A stretch of DNA of 64,000 bases, taken from Streptomyces filamentosus. GTDB lineage: Bacteria; Actinomycetota; Actinomycetes; Streptomycetales; Streptomycetaceae. A program made the position numbers and the translations under genes. Numbering within the stretch: position 1 is the first letter of the stretch; each line of letters opens with the position of its first letter. Under the pieces are notes generated by a model, which was not told where the DNA came from, ran no database searches, and saw only the letters and a list, made by a program, of their open reading frames with translations. Positions 19,002 to 29,876 of the stretch are shown piece by piece. The stretch covers positions 1,922,001 through 1,986,000 of the forward strand of contig NZ_BNBE01000001.1 in the NCBI RefSeq assembly GCF_014654895.1, given 5' to 3'.

Positions 19002-19853
19002 CTACGCCAGCGGGTCCGGGGCCGCCGTCACGCCCAGTTCGGCCAGCTTCGCCCTGCCGCCGTCGACGGCGGTGAGGACGAGGGGACCCTCCTCGGTGAG
19101 GGCGACGCTGTGCTCCCAGTGGGAGGACCAGGTGCCGTCGGTGGAGACGACCGTCCAGTCGTCCTCCAGGACCTCCGTGTGCGGGGTGCCGAGGGAGACC
19201 ATGGGCTCGATGGCGAGGCAGAAGCCCGGGACGAGCTTGGGGCCCTTGCCGCGCTTGCGGGAGACGTAGTTCAGCAGGTGCGGGTCCATGTGCATCTCGG
19301 TGCCGATGCCGTGGCCGCCGTAGTCCTCGACGATGCCGTACTTGCCGAGGCTGTGCTCGCCGACGGCCGGCCGCGGCTGGCGCTTGATGTACGTCTCGAT
19401 CGCCTTCGAGATGTCGACCAGGCGCGCGCCCACCCGCATCGCGGCGATGCCGGCCCACATCGACCCCTCGGTCACCCGGGAGAGCTCCAGCAGCTCCGGG
19501 GCGTGACCGGTGCCGACGAAGGCGGTGTACGCGGCGTCGCCGTGCCAGCCGTCGACGATCGCGCCGCAGTCGATGGAGATGATGTCGCCGTCCTTGAGGA
19601 CGGTCTTGTCGTCGGGGATGCCGTGGACGACGACCTCGTTGACGGAGGTGCAGATCGTCGCGGGGAACCCGCCGTACCCGAGGAAGTTCGACTTCGCCCC
19701 GTGGTCGGCGATCACCTTGCGGGCGACCTCGTCGAGGTCCCGGGTGGTGGCGCCGGGCACGGCGGCCTCGCGGGTCGCCGCGTGGATGGCGGCGACGACC
19801 AGCCCCGCCTCGCGCATCTTCGCGATCTGCTCGGGGGTCTTGATCTGCACCAT
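19002..19853 (-). CDS. map: Type I methionine aminopeptidase
   Basis: Removes the initiator methionine from nascent proteins. The 283-residue protein has the five metal ligands of the family in context: SIDCGAIVDGWHGDAAYTAF (two Asp), DYGGHGIGTEMH (His), LAIEPMVS (Glu) and WEHSVALTEEG (Glu). The N-terminus MVQIKTPEQIAKMREAGLVV fits MetAP type 1 without an SH3-binding extension. It is separated from adk by a hairpin at 19898-19934. Confidence 0.96.
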   Translation of the reverse strand: MVQIKTPEQIAKMREAGLVVAAIHAATREAAVPGATTRDLDEVARKVIADHGAKSNFLGYGGFPATICTSVNEVVVHGIPDDKTVLKDGDIISIDCGAIVDGWHGDAAYTAFVGTGHAPELLELSRVTEGSMWAGIAAMRVGARLVDISKAIETYIKRQPRPAVGEHSLGKYGIVEDYGGHGIGTEMHMDPHLLNYVSRKRGKGPKLVPGFCLAIEPMVSLGTPHTEVLEDDWTVVSTDGTWSSHWEHSVALTEEGPLVLTAVDGGRAKLAELGVTAAPDPLA

Positions 19854-19897
19854 CGTGACGGGGGCCTTTCCTTGCGCGTACGGGGACGGAACAACGA

Positions 19898-19934
19898 TAC
19901 GGCCGCGGCGCCCCCGGGGGGCACCGCGGCCGTA
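19898..19934 (-). terminator. Hairpin between adk and map
   Basis: Perfect 11-base arms TACGGCCGCGG (19898-19908) and complement (19924-19934), with inner GC-rich sequence that can extend the stem. Its position, 16 bases after the adk stop, suggests termination or attenuation of the secY-adk transcript. Confidence 0.6.
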
Positions 19935-19950
19935 CCGCGTGAGCGTGTGG

Positions 19951-20598
19951 TTACTTCTTCAGCGCGTCCATCGCACGCGCCGTGACCTCGTCCACCTTGC
20001 CGAGCGCGGAGATCGTCACGACCAGGTTCTGCGCCCGGTAGTAGTCGATGATCGGCTCGGTCTGCGTGTGGTAGACCTCCAGGCGGGTGCGGACGGTCTC
20101 CTCGGAGTCGTCCGCGCGCTGGTAGAGCTCGCCGCCGCAGACGTCGCAGACGCCCTCGGTCTTGGGGGCGTTGTACTCCACGTGGAAGACGTGCGCGGAG
20201 TCGTTGCGGCAGATGCGGCGGCCCGCGATCCGCTTCACGACCTCGTCCTCGGGGACCTCCAGGTCCAGGACCGCGTCCAGCTGCATGTCGTCCTTCTTCA
20301 GGACGGCATCCAGGGCCTCGGCCTGGGCCACGTTGCGCGGGAACCCGTCGAGCAGGAAGCCGTTGGCGGCGTCGTCCTGCTTCATGCGGTCCTGGGCCAT
20401 CCCGATGGTCACCTCGTCCGGGACGAGCTCGCCCCGGTCCATGTAACCCTTGGCTTCCACGCCCAGCGCCGTGCCCTGCGAGATGTTGGCACGGAACAGG
20501 TCACCCGTGGAGATGTGCGGGATGTCCAGGTTCTTGGCAAGGAACGCGGCCTGCGTTCCCTTGCCGGCCCCGGGCGGTCCGACGAGGACGATTCGCAT
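19951..20598 (-). CDS. adk: Adenylate kinase
   Basis: Catalyses ATP + AMP = 2 ADP. ATG at 20598 gives 215 residues starting [20 protein letters not shown] (P-loop GPPGAGKGT). The NMP-binding and LID regions are present: [26 protein letters not shown], and a four-cysteine LID site (GRRICRN with the CDVCGGELY pair). The start overlaps the secY stop by one base (TGATG), so the two are translationally coupled. The secY-adk-map-infA order is standard. Confidence 0.97.
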   Translation of the reverse strand: MRIVLVGPPGAGKGTQAAFLAKNLDIPHISTGDLFRANISQGTALGVEAKGYMDRGELVPDEVTIGMAQDRMKQDDAANGFLLDGFPRNVAQAEALDAVLKKDDMQLDAVLDLEVPEDEVVKRIAGRRICRNDSAHVFHVEYNAPKTEGVCDVCGGELYQRADDSEETVRTRLEVYHTQTEPIIDYYRAQNLVVTISALGKVDEVTARAMDALKK

Positions 20599-21917
20599 CA
20601 GCGGAGGAACCCTTCGTAATTGCGCTGCTGGAGCTGGCTCTCGATCTGCTTCACGGTCTCCAGCCCGACACCCACGATGATGAGGATGCTCGTCCCACCG
20701 AAGGGGAAGTTGGCATTGGCACCGCCGAAGCCTGCCAACGCCATCGTCGGCACAAGAGCGATCAGACCCAAGTACAGCGAGCCCGGCCAAGTGATCCGGT
20801 TGAGCACGTAGCTCAGGTACTCGGCAGTAGGTCGACCAGCCCGGATACCCGGGATGAAGCCACCATACTTCTTCATGTTGTCGGCGACTTCCTCGGGGTT
20901 GAACGAGATCGCCACGTAGAAGAAGGCGAAGAACACGATCAGGAGGAAGTAGGCGGCGATGTAGTACGGGTGGTCACCCTTGACGAAGTGGGCTTCGATC
21001 CAGGTCTTCCAGCCGGCCGTCGAGTTCGAGAACTGCGCGATGAGGGCCGGGATGTAGAGCAGCGACGAGGCGAAGATGACGGGAATCACACCCGCCTGGT
21101 TCACCTTGAGCGGGATGTACGTGGACGTTCCGCCGTAGGAACGGCGGCCGATCATCCGCTTCGCGTACTGCACCGGGATGCGGCGCTGGGCCTGCTCGAC
21201 GAAGACGACGAGGGCGACCATCACGAAGCCGATGAGGATGACGGTGCCGAACTCGATCCAGCCCTGGGCGAGCTTGCCGCTCTCCTTAATGGCCCACAGG
21301 GCGCCCGGGAAGCCGGCGGCGATCGAGATGAACATCAGGATCGACATGCCGTTGCCGATGCCGCGGTCGGTGATGAGCTCACCGAGCCACATGACGATGG
21401 CGGTGCCCGCGGTCATGGTGATGACCATGGTGGCGATGGTGAAGATCGAGGGGTCGGGGACGACCTGGTTCGCGACGGAGCAGCCGCTGAAGAGCGCGCC
21501 GCTCTTGGCGGTGGCCACCAGGCCCGTGCCCTGGAGGATCGCCAGCGCGATCGTCAGGTACCGGGTGTACTGCGTGATCTTCGCGGTGCCGGCCTGCCCC
21601 TCCTTCTTGAGGGCTTCCAGACGCGGGATCACGACGGTGAGCAGCTGCAGGATGATGCTCGCCGTGATGTACGGCATGATGCCGAGCGCGAAGATGGTGA
21701 TCTGCAGCAGTGCGCCGCCACTGAACATGTTCACCAGGCCGAACAGGCTGTTGTTGCCCTCGCTCGCCTGGTCCACACACATCTGGACGGCCTCGTAGCT
21801 GACGCCGGGGACGGGGATGTGGGCCCCGAGGCGGTACAGCACGACGATCGCCAGCGTGAAGAGCAGCTTCTTGCGCAGGTCGGGCGTCTTGAACGCCCGG
21901 GCGAAGCCGGTGAGCAC
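20598..21917 (-). CDS. secY: Preprotein translocase subunit SecY
   Basis: Central channel of the Sec translocon. It has 439 residues with about ten transmembrane helices. The N-terminus is [20 protein letters not shown]. Family motifs include [35 protein letters not shown] and the cytoplasmic loop [12 protein letters not shown]. The C-terminus carries FLR after the last helix. The 216 bases between secY and rplO hold a terminator and a likely promoter, so secY-adk probably form a separate unit from the spc operon here. Confidence 0.97.
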   Translation of the reverse strand: MLTGFARAFKTPDLRKKLLFTLAIVVLYRLGAHIPVPGVSYEAVQMCVDQASEGNNSLFGLVNMFSGGALLQITIFALGIMPYITASIILQLLTVVIPRLEALKKEGQAGTAKITQYTRYLTIALAILQGTGLVATAKSGALFSGCSVANQVVPDPSIFTIATMVITMTAGTAIVMWLGELITDRGIGNGMSILMFISIAAGFPGALWAIKESGKLAQGWIEFGTVILIGFVMVALVVFVEQAQRRIPVQYAKRMIGRRSYGGTSTYIPLKVNQAGVIPVIFASSLLYIPALIAQFSNSTAGWKTWIEAHFVKGDHPYYIAAYFLLIVFFAFFYVAISFNPEEVADNMKKYGGFIPGIRAGRPTAEYLSYVLNRITWPGSLYLGLIALVPTMALAGFGGANANFPFGGTSILIIVGVGLETVKQIESQLQQRNYEGFLR

Positions 21918-22006
21918 GGTGCCTCCTGCGACCCCCGCGCTATGCGTCAGAGGTGACGGTCTTGAGATTCGATAAGGACTGATTGGATCGGTCCCGGCCC
22001 GCGCGG

Positions 22007-22035
22007 TCTATACCGCATGAGCATGGACGGTGCAC
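22007..22035 (-). promoter_or_regulatory. Candidate secY promoter
   Basis: On the minus strand GTGCAC, 17 bases, then TATAGA, the -10 at 22007-22012, some 90 bases upstream of secY. The -10 is reasonable and the -35 weak. It lies just after the rplO terminator. Confidence 0.35.
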
Positions 22036-22074
22036 GCCACCTTACCGGCGACCATGCCCCCCTAGGAACGACCA

Positions 22075-22108
22075 ACCGGGGATGCCCCTTTTGGGAGGCA
22101 TCCCCGGT
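22075..22108 (-). terminator. Terminator after rplO
   Basis: Perfect 12-base arms ACCGGGGATGCC (22075-22086) and complement (22097-22108) with a 10-base loop, 25 bases beyond the rplO stop. It separates the spc ribosomal genes from secY. Confidence 0.85.
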
Positions 22109-22133
22109 CGGATGTTCAGGCCATCGAGTCGTC

Positions 22134-22589
22134 TCAGACGAGCTCGGTGACGGTGCCGCCGGCGGCGGCGATCTTCTCCTTGGCGGAGCCGGAGACGGCG
22201 TCGACCGTCACCTGCAGCGCCACGGAGACCTCGCCGGTGCCGAGCACCTTGACGAGCTGGTTCTTACGAACCGCACCCTTGGCGACCAGGTCGGCCACCG
22301 TGACCTCGCCACCCTGCGGGTAGAGCGCGGCCAGCTTGTCCAGGTTCACGACCTGGTACTCGGTGCGGAACGGGTTCTTGAAGCCCTTGAGCTTCGGGAG
22401 GCGCATGTGGAGGGGCATCTGGCCACCCTCGAAGCGCTCCGGAACCTGGTAGCGGGCCTTGGTGCCCTTGGTACCACGACCGGCCGTCTTACCCTTCGAC
22501 GCCTCACCGCGACCCACACGGGTCTTCGCGGTCTTGGCGCCCGGGGCGGGACGGAGGTTGTGGATCTTGAGCGGGTTGTTCTCCGCCAT
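22134..22589 (-). CDS. rplO: 50S ribosomal protein L15
   Basis: Late-assembly large-subunit protein of 151 residues starting [20 protein letters not shown]. The glycine/lysine-rich N-terminal extension [20 protein letters not shown] and [18 protein letters not shown] are diagnostic. The last gene of the spc cluster before secY, starting 2 bases after rpmD. Confidence 0.97.
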   Translation of the reverse strand: MAENNPLKIHNLRPAPGAKTAKTRVGRGEASKGKTAGRGTKGTKARYQVPERFEGGQMPLHMRLPKLKGFKNPFRTEYQVVNLDKLAALYPQGGEVTVADLVAKGAVRKNQLVKVLGTGEVSVALQVTVDAVSGSAKEKIAAAGGTVTELV

Positions 22590-22591
22590 GA

Positions 22592-22774
22592 TCAGTCGAC
22601 CTCCTCAACCGTCACGAGGTGGCGGACGGTGTGCACCATGCCGCGGAACTCGGGGCGGTCCTCCTTGACGACCACGTCGTTCAGGCGCTTGAGCCCGAGC
22701 GAACGCAGCGTGTCGCGGTGGTTCTGCTTGCTGCCGATGTACGACTTCGTCTGCGTGATCTTGAGGCGAGCCAT
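22592..22774 (-). CDS. rpmD: 50S ribosomal protein L30
   Basis: Large-subunit protein, 60 residues from ATG at 22774: [20 protein letters not shown], then [20 protein letters not shown] and [16 protein letters not shown]. Its ATG overlaps the rpsE stop (TAATG), indicating coupled translation. The longer open frame upstream is a shadow of rpsE. Confidence 0.97.
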   Translation of the reverse strand: MARLKITQTKSYIGSKQNHRDTLRSLGLKRLNDVVVKEDRPEFRGMVHTVRHLVTVEEVD

Positions 22775-23379
22775 TACGCACCCGCTCCCGCACGCGCACG
22801 AAGCAGAGCCGCGGGGGCGACGTCCTCGAGCGGCAGACCACGGCGAGCCGCGATCTCCTCGGGACGCTGCAGGCCCTTCAGGGCCTCCACGGTCGCGTGC
22901 ACGATGTTGATCGCGTTGTCGGAGCCGAGCGACTTCGACAGGATGTCGTGAACGCCGGCGCACTCGAGAACGGCGCGCACCGGGCCACCGGCGATGACAC
23001 CGGTACCGGGGGAAGCCGGCTTGAGCAGGACGACGCCCGCAGCCTTCTCGCCCTGGATCGGGTGGGGGATGGTGCCCTGGATGCGGGGGACCTTGAAGAA
23101 GTGCTTCTTGGCCTCCTCAACACCCTTGGCGATGGCGGCCGGCACCTCCTTGGCCTTGCCGTAACCGACACCCACGGTGCCGTCACCGTCACCCACCACG
23201 ACGAGCGCGGTGAAGCTGAAGCGACGACCACCCTTGACAACCTTGGCGACGCGGTTGATCGCGACTACGCGCTCAACGTACGCGGTCTTCTCGGCGGCGG
23301 CAGCGCCACCGTCGCGGCCCTTCCGGTCCCGCCGCTCGCCGCCACCGGCACCGCTGCCGCGGCGCTGGGGTCCAGCCAT
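22774..23379 (-). CDS. rpsE: 30S ribosomal protein S5
   Basis: Small-subunit protein with roles in mRNA unwinding at the entry channel and in decoding accuracy; 201 residues. An N-terminal Gly/Arg-rich extension ([20 protein letters not shown]) precedes the double-stranded RNA-binding fold [20 protein letters not shown]. The C-terminal domain contains [18 protein letters not shown]. It starts 45 bases after rplR. Full length. Confidence 0.97.
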   Translation of the reverse strand: MAGPQRRGSGAGGGERRDRKGRDGGAAAAEKTAYVERVVAINRVAKVVKGGRRFSFTALVVVGDGDGTVGVGYGKAKEVPAAIAKGVEEAKKHFFKVPRIQGTIPHPIQGEKAAGVVLLKPASPGTGVIAGGPVRAVLECAGVHDILSKSLGSDNAINIVHATVEALKGLQRPEEIAARRGLPLEDVAPAALLRARAGAGA

Positions 23380-23424
23380 TGGATTACCTCTCTCTGTTAC
23401 GTCCGTTAGTCCCGGAACCGGGGC

Positions 23425-23808
23425 TTAGAACTTCAGCCCGGCTTCGCGGGCGGCGTCAGCCAGAGCGGCAATGCGCCCGGCGTACCTGTTGCCACCACGG
23501 TCGAACACGACGGCCTCGACACCGGCGGCCTTGGCGCGCTCGGCGACCAGGGCGCCGACCTGCTGGGCCTGCGAGGACTTGGAGCCCTCGCCACCGCGGA
23601 TCGAAGCGTCCAGGTGGGACGCCGACGCGACGGTGTGACCCTTGAGGTCGTCGATGACCTGCGCGGTGATACCGCGGTTCGAGCGCGTCACGACGAGGCG
23701 CGGACGCTCCGCCGTACCCGACACGTTCTTGCGGATGCGCAGGTGACGACGCGCCTTAGCAGCGCGCTTGTAAGCGTCGCCCTTGGCGATCTTGACACCG
23801 TATGCCAT
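23425..23808 (-). CDS. rplR: 50S ribosomal protein L18
   Basis: Binds 5S rRNA in the central protuberance. It has 127 residues starting [20 protein letters not shown]. Conserved are [32 protein letters not shown] and the C-terminus [26 protein letters not shown]. It follows rplF after 3 bases. Confidence 0.97.
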   Translation of the reverse strand: MAYGVKIAKGDAYKRAAKARRHLRIRKNVSGTAERPRLVVTRSNRGITAQVIDDLKGHTVASASHLDASIRGGEGSKSSQAQQVGALVAERAKAAGVEAVVFDRGGNRYAGRIAALADAAREAGLKF

Positions 23809-23811
23809 GGC

Positions 23812-24351
23812 TTACTTACCAGCCTTTCCGACCTTGCGGCGGATGACCTCGCCGGCGTACTTGACGCCCTTGGCCTTGTACGGGTCGGGCTTCCGCAGCT
23901 TGCGGATGTTCGCCGCGACCTCGCCGACCTTCTGCTTGTCGATGCCCTCGACCGAGAACTTGGTCGGGGACTCGACCTTGAACGAGATGCCCTCGGGGGC
24001 CTCGATCAGGATCGGGTGGCTGTAGCCGAGCTGGAACTCCAGACCGGAGCCCTTCGCGGCCACGCGGTAACCGACACCGCTGATCTCGAGCGCCTTGACG
24101 TACCCCTGGGTCACACCGGTGATCATGTTGGCCACCAGCGTGCGGGACAGGCCGTGGAGGGCCTTGTTCTGACGCTCGTCGTTCGGACGGGTGACGTTCA
24201 GAACGCCGTCCTCGCCCTTAACGATCTCGATCGGCGCGGCGACGGTGTGCGTCAGCGAGCCCTTCGAGCCCTTGACGGTGACCGTGCGGCCCTCGATGGT
24301 GACGTCCACGCCGGCGGGAACCGTGATGGGGAGCTTGCCGATTCGCGACAT
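23812..24351 (-). CDS. rplF: 50S ribosomal protein L6
   Basis: Large-subunit protein near the GTPase-associated centre; 179 residues starting [20 protein letters not shown]. It has the two L6 repeats, with [20 protein letters not shown] and the signature [19 protein letters not shown]. It follows rpsH by 20 bases. Confidence 0.97.
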   Translation of the reverse strand: MSRIGKLPITVPAGVDVTIEGRTVTVKGSKGSLTHTVAAPIEIVKGEDGVLNVTRPNDERQNKALHGLSRTLVANMITGVTQGYVKALEISGVGYRVAAKGSGLEFQLGYSHPILIEAPEGISFKVESPTKFSVEGIDKQKVGEVAANIRKLRKPDPYKAKGVKYAGEVIRRKVGKAGK

Positions 24352-24371
24352 TGCTATTCCTCCGTTCCCGA

Positions 24372-24770
24372 CTACCAGACGTAGGCGAGGACTTCCCCAC
24401 CCACGCCCTTCTTCTGCGCCTGCTGGCCGGTCAGGAGACCGTGGGACGTGGAGATGATCGCCACGCCCAGGCCGCCGAGGACCTTCGGCAGGTTGGTGGA
24501 CTTCGCGTAAACCCGGAGGCCCGGCTTCGAGATCCGCTTGATGCCCGCGATGGAGCGCTCACGGTTCGGACCGAACTTGAGGTCGACGACGAGGTTCTTG
24601 CCGACCTCGGCGTCCTCGACCTTCCAGCCGGTGATGAAGCCCTCCTGCTGGAGGATTTCCGCGATGTGCGACTTGATCTTGCTGTGCGGCATCGTCACGG
24701 TGTCGTGGTACGCCGAGTTCGCGTTACGCAGACGCGTGAGCATGTCTGCGATCGGATCAGTCATGGTCAT
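24372..24770 (-). CDS. rpsH: 30S ribosomal protein S8
   Basis: Primary 16S rRNA-binding protein; S8 represses the spc operon in E. coli, which is not shown here. It has 132 residues from ATG at 24770: [20 protein letters not shown]. An in-frame ATG two codons later is an alternative. The C-terminal signature [20 protein letters not shown] and AYVW end fit. A 223-base gap without a gene separates it from rpsZ, and may contain an internal promoter (TTAGGCTAGT on the minus strand near 24900). Confidence 0.96.
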   Translation of the reverse strand: MTMTDPIADMLTRLRNANSAYHDTVTMPHSKIKSHIAEILQQEGFITGWKVEDAEVGKNLVVDLKFGPNRERSIAGIKRISKPGLRVYAKSTNLPKVLGGLGVAIISTSHGLLTGQQAQKKGVGGEVLAYVW

Positions 24771-24993
24771 GAATTGGCCTTCGGCCTCTCTCGCCGGGGT
24801 TTCCTGGTGCACCATCCCTCTCCCCGATCCGAGACGGGGCGGGTGCGGTGCGGTGGACCTACGGCGTAGTAAGTCGTAAGGGCGGCGGACGCCCAACCCC
24901 ACTAGCCTAAGCCATGCGGGGAGGGGAGTCCGCCATCCCAATGCTTACCGAGAGACTCCGGTCATTCACCAACGCCCAAGGGGCGAAGGGGAA

Positions 24994-25179
24994 TTACCAG
25001 GAGCTCTTGGTCACGCCCGGCAGCTCGCCACGGTGAGCCATCTCACGAAGGCACACGCGGCAGAGGCCGAACTTGCGGTACACGGAGTGGGGGCGGCCGC
25101 AGCGCTGGCAGCGCGTGTACGCACGCACACCGAACTTGGGCTTGCGGGCAGCCTTCGCGATGAGAGCCTTCTTCGCCAT
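24994..25179 (-). CDS. rpsZ: 30S ribosomal protein S14, zinc-binding type Z
   Basis: Small-subunit head protein, 61 residues from ATG at 25179: [20 protein letters not shown]. The zinc ribbon [20 protein letters not shown] (CxxC-x12-CxxC) defines the short zinc-dependent form. Streptomycetes often have a second zinc-free S14 elsewhere. It starts 5 bases after the rplE stop. Confidence 0.97.
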   Translation of the reverse strand: MAKKALIAKAARKPKFGVRAYTRCQRCGRPHSVYRKFGLCRVCLREMAHRGELPGVTKSSW

Positions 25180-25184
25180 CTCGC

Positions 25185-25739
25185 TTACGCCTCCTTGAAC
25201 GGGAAGCCGAGGTGACGGAGAAGCGCACGGCCCTCGTCGTCGTTGGTCGCCGTGGTGACCACGGTGATGTCCATACCCCGGGTGCGGTCGATCTTGTCCT
25301 GGTCGATCTCGTGGAACATGACCTGCTCCGTGAGACCGAAGGTGTAGTTGCCGCGGCCGTCGAACTGCTTCGGGGACAGGCCGCGGAAGTCGCGGATGCG
25401 CGGCAGCGCGAGCGACAGGGTGCGGTCCAGGAACTCCCACATGCGGTCGCCACGGAGCGTGACGTGGGCACCGATCGGCTGGCCCTCGCGCAGCTTGAAC
25501 TGCGCGATGGACTTGCGGGCCTTGGTGACGGCCGGCTTCTGACCGGTGATCGTGGTGAGGTCGCGGATCGCGCCCTCGATCAGCTTCGAGTCACGGGCGG
25601 CGTCGCCGACACCCATGTTGACCACGATCTTCACGAGGCCGGGGATCTGCATGACGTTCTCGTACTTGAACTCGTCACGCAGCTTGCCCGCGATCTCCTC
25701 GCGGTACTTCGTCTTGAGACGCGGAGTGGTGGTAGCCAT
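25185..25739 (-). CDS. rplE: 50S ribosomal protein L5
   Basis: 5S rRNA-binding protein that contacts P-site tRNA; 184 residues starting [20 protein letters not shown]. The signatures [39 protein letters not shown] and [20 protein letters not shown] are present. ATG overlaps the rplX stop (TGATG), so the pair is translationally coupled. Confidence 0.97.
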   Translation of the reverse strand: MATTTPRLKTKYREEIAGKLRDEFKYENVMQIPGLVKIVVNMGVGDAARDSKLIEGAIRDLTTITGQKPAVTKARKSIAQFKLREGQPIGAHVTLRGDRMWEFLDRTLSLALPRIRDFRGLSPKQFDGRGNYTFGLTEQVMFHEIDQDKIDRTRGMDITVVTTATNDDEGRALLRHLGFPFKEA

Positions 25740-26050
25740 CAGATGTCCTCACCCGTCCGCTTGGCAACGCGGATCTTGTTGCCCTCGTCGTCGAAGCGGA
25801 AACCGACACGCGTGACGACCTTCTTGCCGTCCTTCTCCACGACCAGCTGGACGTTGGAGACGTGGACCGGAGCCTCGGTGGTCACGATGCCGCCGGCCTG
25901 GTTCGGGCCGGCCTTCGTGTGCTTCTTGACCCGGTTGACACCCTCGACGAGGACGCGGGACTCGGCGGGGTAGGCCGCGATGACCTTGCCCTGCTTGCCC
26001 TTGTCCTTGCCGGTGATGACCTGGACCAGGTCGCCCTTCTTGATCTTCAT
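25739..26050 (-). CDS. rplX: 50S ribosomal protein L24
   Basis: Assembly-initiator protein of the large subunit; 103 residues starting [20 protein letters not shown], which is the KOW motif. The middle [20 protein letters not shown] is conserved. It starts 2 bases after rplN and overlaps rplE by one base. Confidence 0.97.
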   Translation of the reverse strand: MKIKKGDLVQVITGKDKGKQGKVIAAYPAESRVLVEGVNRVKKHTKAGPNQAGGIVTTEAPVHVSNVQLVVEKDGKKVVTRVGFRFDDEGNKIRVAKRTGEDI

Positions 26051-26052
26051 GC

Positions 26053-26421
26053 TTACAGCACCTCCGGCGCGAGCGAGATGATCTTCATGAACTTCTTCTC
26101 GCGCAGCTCACGGCCGACCGGGCCGAAGATACGGGTGCCACGAGGGTCGCCGTCGTTCTTGAGAATGACAGCGGCGTTCTCGTCGAAGCGGATGTACGAG
26201 CCGTCCTGGCGGCGGCGCTCCTTGACGGTGCGAACGATGACCGCCTTGACGACGTCACCCTTCTTCACGTTGCCACCGGGGATCGCGTCCTTGACGGTGG
26301 CGACGATGACGTCACCGATGCCCGCGTAGCGGCGACCCGAGCCACCGAGAACACGGATGCAAAGGATCTCCTTGGCACCAGTGTTGTCGGCGACGCGAAG
26401 TCGCGACTCCTGCTGGATCAC
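26053..26421 (-). CDS. rplN: 50S ribosomal protein L14
   Basis: Large-subunit protein at the 30S interface; 122 residues starting [20 protein letters not shown], with [20 protein letters not shown] and the end [12 protein letters not shown]. It is separated from rpsQ by 133 bases with two small inverted repeats (26502-26521, 26532-26554), which might be processing or attenuation elements. Confidence 0.97.
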   Translation of the reverse strand: MIQQESRLRVADNTGAKEILCIRVLGGSGRRYAGIGDVIVATVKDAIPGGNVKKGDVVKAVIVRTVKERRRQDGSYIRFDENAAVILKNDGDPRGTRIFGPVGRELREKKFMKIISLAPEVL

Positions 26422-26554
26422 GTCTATCTCCTGATTGTCTGCCGGTTCCCGGCGGGGACCGCTGGTCGATCAACGGCCCCCGCCGAGCCTGGCGGAACTG
26501 ACCTGAGGGATACCCCTCAGGCTGAACTTATGGATTTCCCGTGAGGGAAATTCC

Positions 26555-26836
26555 TTACTTGGCCTTCTCGAGGATCTCGATGACGCGCCAGTGCTTCGTC
26601 GCCGACAGCTTCCGGGTCTCCATCAGGAGGACGCGGTCGCCGATGCCGGCGGCGTTCTGCTCGTCGTGAGCCTTGAGCTTGTTCGTACGGCGGATGACCT
26701 TGCCGTACAGCGCGTGCTTGACGCGGTCCTCGACGGCGACGACGACGGTCTTGTCCATCTTGTCGCTGACGACCAGGCCCTCGCGGACCTTGCGAGCGTT
26801 GCGCTCGGTCTTCTCAGTCACGTTGCTCTCGCTCAT
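26555..26836 (-). CDS. rpsQ: 30S ribosomal protein S17
   Basis: Primary 16S rRNA-binding protein; 93 residues. The OB-fold core is [20 protein letters not shown] and [20 protein letters not shown], and the conserved end is [16 protein letters not shown]. The N-terminus [13 protein letters not shown] is a short actinobacterial extension. Its ATG overlaps the rpmC stop by one base. Confidence 0.97.
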   Translation of the reverse strand: MSESNVTEKTERNARKVREGLVVSDKMDKTVVVAVEDRVKHALYGKVIRRTNKLKAHDEQNAAGIGDRVLLMETRKLSATKHWRVIEILEKAK

Positions 26837-27060
26837 CAGGCGTTCTCCACCGTCTCAATACCGAGCTCACGCTCGCGCATGAGGGTGTAGATCCGGGCGA
26901 TGTCCTTACGGACCGCCTTCAGACGGCCGTGGTTCTCGAGCTGGCCCGTCGCCGCCTGGAAGCGGAGGTTGAACAGCTCTTCCTTGGCCTCGCGGAGCTT
27001 GGCGACAAGCTCCTCGTTGCCCAGCTCGCGCAGCTCGGACGCCTTGGTACCGGCCGACAT
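26836..27060 (-). CDS. rpmC: 50S ribosomal protein L29
   Basis: Tunnel-exit protein that helps form the binding site for trigger factor and SRP; 74 residues from ATG at 27060: [20 protein letters not shown], then [24 protein letters not shown] one codon upstream is possible, but ATG forms the TGATG overlap with the rplP stop seen throughout this operon. Confidence 0.96.
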   Translation of the reverse strand: MSAGTKASELRELGNEELVAKLREAKEELFNLRFQAATGQLENHGRLKAVRKDIARIYTLMRERELGIETVENA

Positions 27061-27479
27061 CACAGCTCACCTGCCTCGCGCTTAACGATCTTGCACTTCA
27101 TCGGCAGCTTGTGAGCCGCACGAGTCAGAGCCTCACGCGCGATCTTCTCGTTCGGGTAGGACAGCTCGAACATCACCCGACCGGGCTTGACGTTCGCGAT
27201 CCACCACTCCGGCGAACCCTTACCGGAACCCATGCGGGTCTCGGCAGGCTTCTTCGTGAGCGGGCGGTCCGGGTAGATGTTGATCCAGACCTTGCCGCCA
27301 CGCTTGATGTGGCGGGTCATCGCGATACGCGCGGCCTCGATCTGGCGGTTGGTCACGTAGGCCGGGGTGAGGGCCTGAATGCCGTACTCGCCGAACGCAA
27401 CCTGCGTGCCACCCTTGGACATGCCATTGCGCTTCGGGTGGTGCTGCTTGCGGTGCTTGACCCTACGGGGGATCAGCAT
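27060..27479 (-). CDS. rplP: 50S ribosomal protein L16
   Basis: Large-subunit protein near the A-site tRNA elbow; 139 residues starting [20 protein letters not shown]. Signatures are [20 protein letters not shown] and [20 protein letters not shown]. It starts 5 bases after rpsC. Confidence 0.97.
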   Translation of the reverse strand: MLIPRRVKHRKQHHPKRNGMSKGGTQVAFGEYGIQALTPAYVTNRQIEAARIAMTRHIKRGGKVWINIYPDRPLTKKPAETRMGSGKGSPEWWIANVKPGRVMFELSYPNEKIAREALTRAAHKLPMKCKIVKREAGEL

Positions 27480-27484
27480 TTCGG

Positions 27485-28315
27485 TCAGGCCTCCGTTCCG
27501 GTGCTCTCAGCAGCCGGAGCGGCGGCGGCCTCGGCCTTGGGGGCCTCGGCAGCGGGAGCCTGCTGCGGCTTGCGACCGCGACCGCCACGCTCGCCACCGC
27601 GGCCACCGCGGCCGGCCGGGCGGTCAGCACCGCCACGGGCCGGGCGGTTGCCGGCGCGGGCGGCGGCGTTCTCGGCGCGGACCTCGGCGATGTTCTTGAC
27701 GTCGCCCTTGTAGATCCAGACCTTCACGCCGATGCGGCCGAAGGTCGTCTTGGCCTCGAAGAAGCCGTACTCGACGTTCGCGCGGAGCGTGTGCAGCGGC
27801 ACACGGCCCTCGCGGTAGAACTCCGAGCGGGACATCTCGGCGCCGCCGAGACGGCCACCACACTGGATCTTGATGCCCTTGGCGCCGGCCTTCATGGCGG
27901 ACTGCATGCTCTTGCGCATGGCCCGACGGAAGGAGACGCGGGAGGAGAGCTGCTCGGCGACGGCCTGGGCCACGAGCTGAGCGTCGACCTCGGGGTTCTT
28001 GACCTCGAGGATGTTCAGCTGGACCTGCTTGCCGGTCAGCTTCTCCAGCTGGCCGCGGATCTTGTCGGCCTCGGCGCCACGGCGACCGATGACAATGCCC
28101 GGACGAGCGGTGTGGATGTCCACGCGGACGCGGTCGCGGGTGCGCTCGATCTCGACCTTCGAGATGCCGGCGCGCTCCATGCCGGACGTCAGCATCCGAC
28201 GGATGGCGACGTCTTCCTTGACGTAGTCCTTGTACAGCTTGTCGGCGTACCAGCGGGACTTGAAGTCCGTGGTGATGCCGAGCCGGAACCCATGCGGGTT
28301 AACCTTCTGGCCCAT
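27485..28315 (-). CDS. rpsC: 30S ribosomal protein S3
   Basis: mRNA entry-channel protein with a KH domain; 276 residues, starting [20 protein letters not shown]. The KH motif is [20 protein letters not shown] and the S3 signature is [20 protein letters not shown]. The C-terminal 60 residues form a Gly/Arg-rich then Ala/Glu-rich tail ([15 protein letters not shown]), longer than in E. coli but usual for actinobacteria. Start overlaps the rplV stop. Confidence 0.97.
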   Translation of the reverse strand: MGQKVNPHGFRLGITTDFKSRWYADKLYKDYVKEDVAIRRMLTSGMERAGISKVEIERTRDRVRVDIHTARPGIVIGRRGAEADKIRGQLEKLTGKQVQLNILEVKNPEVDAQLVAQAVAEQLSSRVSFRRAMRKSMQSAMKAGAKGIKIQCGGRLGGAEMSRSEFYREGRVPLHTLRANVEYGFFEAKTTFGRIGVKVWIYKGDVKNIAEVRAENAAARAGNRPARGGADRPAGRGGRGGERGGRGRKPQQAPAAEAPKAEAAAAPAAESTGTEA

Positions 28316-28662
28316 TACCGGGTTCCTTCCTTGCTGCTGACGACCACGGTGATGTGGCTGGTCCGCTTGCGGATCCGGTAGGCACGGCCCTGGGCACGCG
28401 GACGGAACCGCTTCAGGGTCGGACCCTCGTCGACGAACGCCTCGCTGATGAACAGCGAAGAGGCGTCCGTGTGGTCGTAGTTGTGCGCGGCGTTGGCGAT
28501 GGCGCTGTCGAGCACCTTGCCGACCGGCACGGAGGCTGCCTGCGGGGCGAATCGCAGAACAGCCTGAGCCTCCGTGGCATCCATGCCACGGATCAGGTCC
28601 ACCACGCGGCGGGCCTTCATGGGCGTGACGCGGATGTACCGCGCCTGGGCCCTGGCTTCCAT
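28315..28662 (-). CDS. rplV: 50S ribosomal protein L22
   Basis: Lines the peptide exit tunnel, and its loop can carry macrolide-resistance mutations. It has 115 residues starting [20 protein letters not shown]. The signature [20 protein letters not shown] is present. It lies 44 bases after rpsS. Confidence 0.97.
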   Translation of the reverse strand: MEARAQARYIRVTPMKARRVVDLIRGMDATEAQAVLRFAPQAASVPVGKVLDSAIANAAHNYDHTDASSLFISEAFVDEGPTLKRFRPRAQGRAYRIRKRTSHITVVVSSKEGTR

Positions 28663-28706
28663 GGTTGTCCCTCTCAGTTACTTACGTGTCTGAATGCGAT
28701 CCGCTG

Positions 28707-28988
28707 CTAGCGGCGCTTCGACTTCCGGTCTTCCTTGACGTGACCCCGGAAGGTGCGCGTCGGCGAGAACTCGCCGAGCTTGTGCCCGACCATCGACTCG
28801 GTCACGAACACCGGGACGTGGGTCTTGCCGTTGTGCACCGCGATCGTGTGCCCGAGCATCGCCGGGATGATCATGGAGCGACGGGACCAGGTCTTGATGA
28901 CGTTCTTGGTACCGGCCTCGTTCTGAGCGTCCACCTTCTTGATGAGGTGGCCGTCGACGAAGGGTCCCTTCTTGAGACTGCGCGGCAT
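28707..28988 (-). CDS. rpsS: 30S ribosomal protein S19
   Basis: Head protein that contacts A-site tRNA with S13; 93 residues, [20 protein letters not shown]. The signature [20 protein letters not shown] and [20 protein letters not shown] are present. It follows rplB by 12 bases. Confidence 0.97.
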   Translation of the reverse strand: MPRSLKKGPFVDGHLIKKVDAQNEAGTKNVIKTWSRRSMIIPAMLGHTIAVHNGKTHVPVFVTESMVGHKLGEFSPTRTFRGHVKEDRKSKRR

Positions 28989-29000
28989 CTAAACCCGCTC

Positions 29001-29837
29001 CTAGCGCTTCTTGTTCGTCTTGCGGCGGCGGACGATGTACTTGTTCGAAGCCTTCTTCGGCGAACGAGTACGACCCTCCTTCTGACCCCACGGGGAGACC
29101 GGGTGGCGACCACCGGAGGTCTTGCCCTCACCACCACCGTGCGGGTGGTCAACCGGGTTCATCGCCACACCGCGAACGGTCGGGCGGACGCCCAGCCAGC
29201 GCTTGCGGCCGGCCTTGCCCCAGTTGATGTTCGACTGCTCGGCGTTGCCGACCTCGCCGATGGTGGCGCGGCAGCGGGCGTCGACCAGACGGATCTCGCC
29301 GGACGGCATGCGGAGGTGGGCCATCGTGCCCTCCTTCGCCAGCAGCTGCACGGAGGCACCCGCGGAGCGGGCGAACTTGGCGCCACCGCCGGGACGGAGC
29401 TCGATCGCGTGGATCGTGGTACCGACCGGGATGTTGCGGAGGGCCAGGTTGTTGCCGGGCTTGATGTCCGCGCCCGGGCCGTTCTCGACGCGGTCACCCT
29501 GCGTCAGACCCTTGGGAGCGATGATGTAGCGCTTCTCGCCGTCCGCGTAGTGGAGCAGCGCGATGCGCGCGGTGCGGTTGGGGTCGTACTCGATGTGAGC
29601 GACCTTGGCCGGCACGCCGTCCTTGTCGTGGCGACGGAAGTCGATCACGCGGTAGGCACGCTTGTGGCCACCGCCCTGGTGACGGACGGTCACACGACCG
29701 GTGTTGTTACGGCCGCCCTTGCTGTGCAGGGGGCGGACCAGCGACTTCTCCGGCGTGGACCGCGTGATCTCGACGAAGTCGGCTACGGAGGAGCCACGAC
29801 GGCCCGGCGTAGTCGGCTTGTACTTGCGGATACCCAT
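29001..29837 (-). CDS. rplB: 50S ribosomal protein L2
   Basis: Core large-subunit protein required for subunit association and peptidyl transfer; 278 residues, starting [20 protein letters not shown]. The peptidyl-transferase-proximal signature [20 protein letters not shown] is intact, and the basic end [10 protein letters not shown] is present. It lies 39 bases after rplW. Confidence 0.97.
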   Translation of the reverse strand: MGIRKYKPTTPGRRGSSVADFVEITRSTPEKSLVRPLHSKGGRNNTGRVTVRHQGGGHKRAYRVIDFRRHDKDGVPAKVAHIEYDPNRTARIALLHYADGEKRYIIAPKGLTQGDRVENGPGADIKPGNNLALRNIPVGTTIHAIELRPGGGAKFARSAGASVQLLAKEGTMAHLRMPSGEIRLVDARCRATIGEVGNAEQSNINWGKAGRKRWLGVRPTVRGVAMNPVDHPHGGGEGKTSGGRHPVSPWGQKEGRTRSPKKASNKYIVRRRKTNKKR

Positions 29838-29876
29838 TTCTCAGTCCTCGTCCGATATCGGACGACTCGACCGCCG